Source: G051132615 sp051132615 (lineage in GTDB: Bacteria > Pseudomonadota > Gammaproteobacteria > Burkholderiales > Neisseriaceae). From it: 64,000 bases of DNA. The notes under the pieces were generated by a model, which made no database searches, was not told the DNA's origin, and saw only the letters and a list, made by a program, of their open reading frames with translations. Every line of letters starts with the position of its first letter. Positions within the stretch are counted from its first letter, which is position 1. The stretch is from NCBI RefSeq assembly GCF_051132615.1, contig NZ_CP152375.1, positions 2,790,001 to 2,854,000 of the forward strand, written 5' to 3'. The translations under genes and the position numbers were made by a program. Of the stretch, positions 61,432 through 64,000 are shown in pieces.

Positions 61432-64000
61432 ATGACACATACAGCAAAAAGAACATCTATAGCTTTGGCTGTTGCCATGGTTTGTTTGATGTCTGGCCGA
61501 GCACAGGCAGAAGTTGTTATTTCTGATAGTAATACAACTGTTAATTTAGACTCTTTAACTGGTGGGCCAGAGGCCTCTGTAGGAACTGGTGTGAATGTCA
61601 GTGTTACTAATGGTGAGGCCATAACAGGGGTTAATCAACAATGGCAATTAAGTAATGCTGGCACTATCAGCAGTACTGATGCGAATAGTTTTGCTATTCG
61701 TTTAAATAATGGTAATGTTTTTACTAATGTACCCAGTGGGCATGTTTTAGGTGCAGGTGGTGGGGTTAGTTCTGTTAATTCAGCTACCCATATCATTAAT
61801 GGTGGGACAATAGAGACTACTGGTGGTTCAGCTATAGATTTAAGGGCTGGTGGTGGTTTAGAAAATATGAGCACTGGCATTATTAAAGGTGCTGATTATG
61901 GTCTTTTTTTACAAAATAGTTCAGATCAAGTCATTAATGAAGGACAGATTATTGCTACCAATACCAGTGGGCCCAGTACTGGTGTTTATCTTAATGGTGG
62001 CACTGTTCGGTTACGTAATGATGGCAGTATCATTGGTGCGTCTCATGGTGTGCAGATGGTTAACGGTAATCAAACAGTGGTCAATAGTGGCACAATTGAA
62101 GCGGTTACTGGTGGCACCGGAGTTGGAACAGGGGTGGAGTTTTCGTCAGGAGGCACTTTATTTAATGCTCAGGGTGGCTTGATTAGTGGTGGGCAGTATG
62201 GGGTTTGGACCCAAAATGGCTCTGCTCAAATTACTACTGCTGGCACCATTACTGGTGGTACAAACTCAGTGGTGTTCAATACAGGTAGCGGTACCTTGAC
62301 CTTGCAAACTGGTGCTAAATTGGTCGGTTCTGCTTTAGGTGGTGGGTCTAGTCAGATTATTCTTGAAGGTGAGGGGGAAGCGCGTAATGATTTCCTCAAT
62401 TTTGCTTCTTTAGATATGACGGGTACTCAGTGGACTTTATTAGGGCGAACAGAAGCTAAAGCAACAACTGTATCCAGTGGTCGCCTTATCATTGGTTCTC
62501 CCGGTTTTACTGGCGCAGTATTGGATACTGATACTGTGGCTATTAATTCTGGTACACAAATGGTGGGTTATGACAGCCAAATTAATGGTGCAATAACCAA
62601 TAATGGGGAGCTGTATGTAGGTAGTGCTTATGCTTTTGAGGGGGCGCCTGCAACGGCTCAATTAAATGTAAATGGTTCATTGATTAATCATTCAAAAATC
62701 ATTTTAAGTTCTGGTGCACCTTATGGTAATACTTTAAATATTAATGGTAATTATGTTGGTAATAATGGCAGTTTGACTTTAGGTGCTTCTTTAGAAGAGG
62801 TGAACCTTGGCGCTTTAGCCAATCAAAAGGCTGATCGTCTTTTGATTCGTGGTGATGCATCTGGTTCAACTTCTGTGAATATTGTCAATGCAACAACCAA
62901 TGCCATGCTCAATAAGTTAGCTGGTGATATTAATGACGATGAAGAGGGTATTTTGCCAGAAAGTGGTGTTTCTGTGGTTCAAGTGTCTGGCAATGCTGCT
63001 GAAAACACTTTTACCATGAATGGTTATGTAACAGGTGGTACAGCTTTTCAGTTTAAGCTCTATGCTTTTGGGCCAAATTCTACCCATGGTTCAGCTTCTC
63101 CAGAGCAAAATTTGGTTGGCAATCCAAATGGTTATTGGGATTATCGTTTGGAACATGCTTATGTCGGTGCTGTTCTTTTACCTCCAGGTGAGATTCCTGA
63201 TCCGGGAACAAACCCTGGCACAGACCCAGGTACTGATCCGGGAACAAACCCAGGTACTAATCCTGGTGGTTCAACAAGTGGTGGTGGCGATGATGGACGC
63301 TGGCAAGTTGTTCCTCAGTTGCCCAGCTATGTCAGCTTGCCTAATGCTTTATTTAATGCAGGGCTACAGGATTTAGACAGTTTACATCGCCGATTAGGTG
63401 AAGTAAGAGATTCTGATACCTCTTTACGTGGAGAAACTTTCATTAGGGCTTATGGTGGTACTTTTGACTATAAAAACAATATAGGTTTTAAAAATTATGG
63501 TTTTGATACAGATCATGATTATTCAGCTGTACAGTTAGGTGGTAGTACTTTGTTGTATGATGCTGATGATTCTGTGATTCGGCTTGGTGGCGCTTTAACC
63601 TTTGGTCATTCAAAAATCACACCAGAAGCAGTAGATGGAAAAAGTGTCACTAAAGTAGATACACGAAGCATCTCGTTAATTGGTACTTATTTAAATAAAA
63701 ACGGCTGGTATGTGGATACGGTGCTATCAGCAGGTATGATCGATGGAAAAACCCATACCGATTATTATGCTCAAGATGTGGCTTCTATTGATGGACACAG
63801 CTATGCCGCTTCAGTTGAAGTAGGTTATCCATTTGCCTTAGGGCAATCGGGTTTTACTTTTGAGCCTCAATTACAATATATATGGCAGCGTTTACGTTTT
63901 GATGATTTTAATGACCAAGATGGTATTAAAACCAGTTTAGGTGGACAGACAGAAAATATTATTCGAGCAGGTTTTCGTTTGACTCGTCCATTTCAAACAG
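61432..64000 (+). CDS. Pertactin-like autotransporter, truncated by the right edge
   Basis: An open frame of 856 codons without a stop to the window end. Signal peptide about 1-30 (ending GRAQA); then a beta-helical passenger with repeated NxGTI, GGT and NG units (SNAGTISST, INGGTIETTGG, MSTGIIKGADYG), closing with GNPNGYWDYRLEH, the pertactin-like junction. A hinge of DPGTNPGT-type repeats (about 590-615) precedes the beta-domain from about residue 630 (RGETFIRAYGGTFDYKNN, AASVEVGYPF). AAGGGG fits ATG 61432; ATG 61426 touches it. The end of the barrel is missing. Confidence 0.92.
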   Translation, partial: MTHTAKRTSIALAVAMVCLMSGRAQAEVVISDSNTTVNLDSLTGGPEASVGTGVNVSVTNGEAITGVNQQWQLSNAGTISSTDANSFAIRLNNGNVFTNVPSGHVLGAGGGVSSVNSATHIINGGTIETTGGSAIDLRAGGGLENMSTGIIKGADYGLFLQNSSDQVINEGQIIATNTSGPSTGVYLNGGTVRLRNDGSIIGASHGVQMVNGNQTVVNSGTIEAVTGGTGVGTGVEFSSGGTLFNAQGGLISGGQYGVWTQNGSAQITTAGTITGGTNSVVFNTGSGTLTLQTGAKLVGSALGGGSSQIILEGEGEARNDFLNFASLDMTGTQWTLLGRTEAKATTVSSGRLIIGSPGFTGAVLDTDTVAINSGTQMVGYDSQINGAITNNGELYVGSAYAFEGAPATAQLNVNGSLINHSKIILSSGAPYGNTLNINGNYVGNNGSLTLGASLEEVNLGALANQKADRLLIRGDASGSTSVNIVNATTNAMLNKLAGDINDDEEGILPESGVSVVQVSGNAAENTFTMNGYVTGGTAFQFKLYAFGPNSTHGSASPEQNLVGNPNGYWDYRLEHAYVGAVLLPPGEIPDPGTNPGTDPGTDPGTNPGTNPGGSTSGGGDDGRWQVVPQLPSYVSLPNALFNAGLQDLDSLHRRLGEVRDSDTSLRGETFIRAYGGTFDYKNNIGFKNYGFDTDHDYSAVQLGGSTLLYDADDSVIRLGGALTFGHSKITPEAVDGKSVTKVDTRSISLIGTYLNKNGWYVDTVLSAGMIDGKTHTDYYAQDVASIDGHSYAASVEVGYPFALGQSGFTFEPQLQYIWQRLRFDDFNDQDGIKTSLGGQTENIIRAGFRLTRPFQT

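Overview
The window is AT-rich DNA from a Gram-negative proteobacterium. Evidence for the cell envelope type includes two type V autotransporters, a TonB-dependent receptor, an MCE lipid transporter, outer-membrane lipoproteins and a chaperone-usher pilus. RibB, the YgaV/YgaP pair, the Ynb proteins and YdfG read like gammaproteobacterial proteins. The PheA P-protein, RecO-PdxJ and MutT could equally be betaproteobacterial, so I do not name a genus. No rRNA, tRNA, CRISPR array or intact insertion sequence was seen.

Layout. 1-3.4 kb holds a partial pyridoxal kinase, a GNAT acetyltransferase, a FolD of clostridial type, an FMN riboswitch with ribB, and a broken BOF/YgiW gene. 3.8-6.4 kb is an AIDA-like autotransporter. 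6.4-8.4 kb has a radical SAM protein and a ygaV-ygaP sulfur pair. 8.4-11.9 kb is an MCE lipid-transport operon. 12.2-19.8 kb is a ferric-siderophore uptake locus with Fur boxes. 19.8-26.6 kb carries a FUSC protein, a VWA protein, pheA and a mutT-pdxJ-recO block. 27.2-30.2 kb is a ProVWX-type betaine importer.

30.5-45.1 kb is the most distinctive part. It is a reduced propanediol-utilisation locus (pduB-C-D-E-G-H, a PduO-C-like gene, pduP) with one shell protein gene but complete dehydratase, reactivase and CoA-acylating aldehyde dehydrogenase. Next come a GlxA-type AraC regulator divergent from an isochorismatase-like hydrolase, then a LysR regulator divergent from an operon resembling gallate decarboxylase (LpdC-like UbiD, UbiX, a DUF554 membrane protein, a UPF0306 protein and a secreted GlcG/HbpS-like protein).

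45.1-50.9 kb is a complete Csu-type pilus operon. 51.7-53.0 kb is an NCS2 purine permease. 53.0-53.6 kb is a frameshifted XVIPCD remnant. 53.8-58.0 kb is a ynbA-ynbC-ynbD-like lipid cluster without ynbB. After ydfG, two cobalamin riboswitches face each other (58.96-59.10 kb on plus, 59.78-59.93 kb on minus) across a gene-poor stretch with a GntR pseudogene. The window ends with a DUF2938 protein, a divergent MerR regulator and a second autotransporter cut by the right edge.

How it fits together. The diol dehydratase needs adenosylcobalamin, and B12-sensing riboswitches occur in the same window, but no cobalamin synthesis or adenosyltransferase gene is present here. Surface adhesion (two autotransporters, Csu pili), iron scavenging, betaine uptake and catabolism of diols and plant phenolics suggest a host- or gut-associated lifestyle; that is inference.
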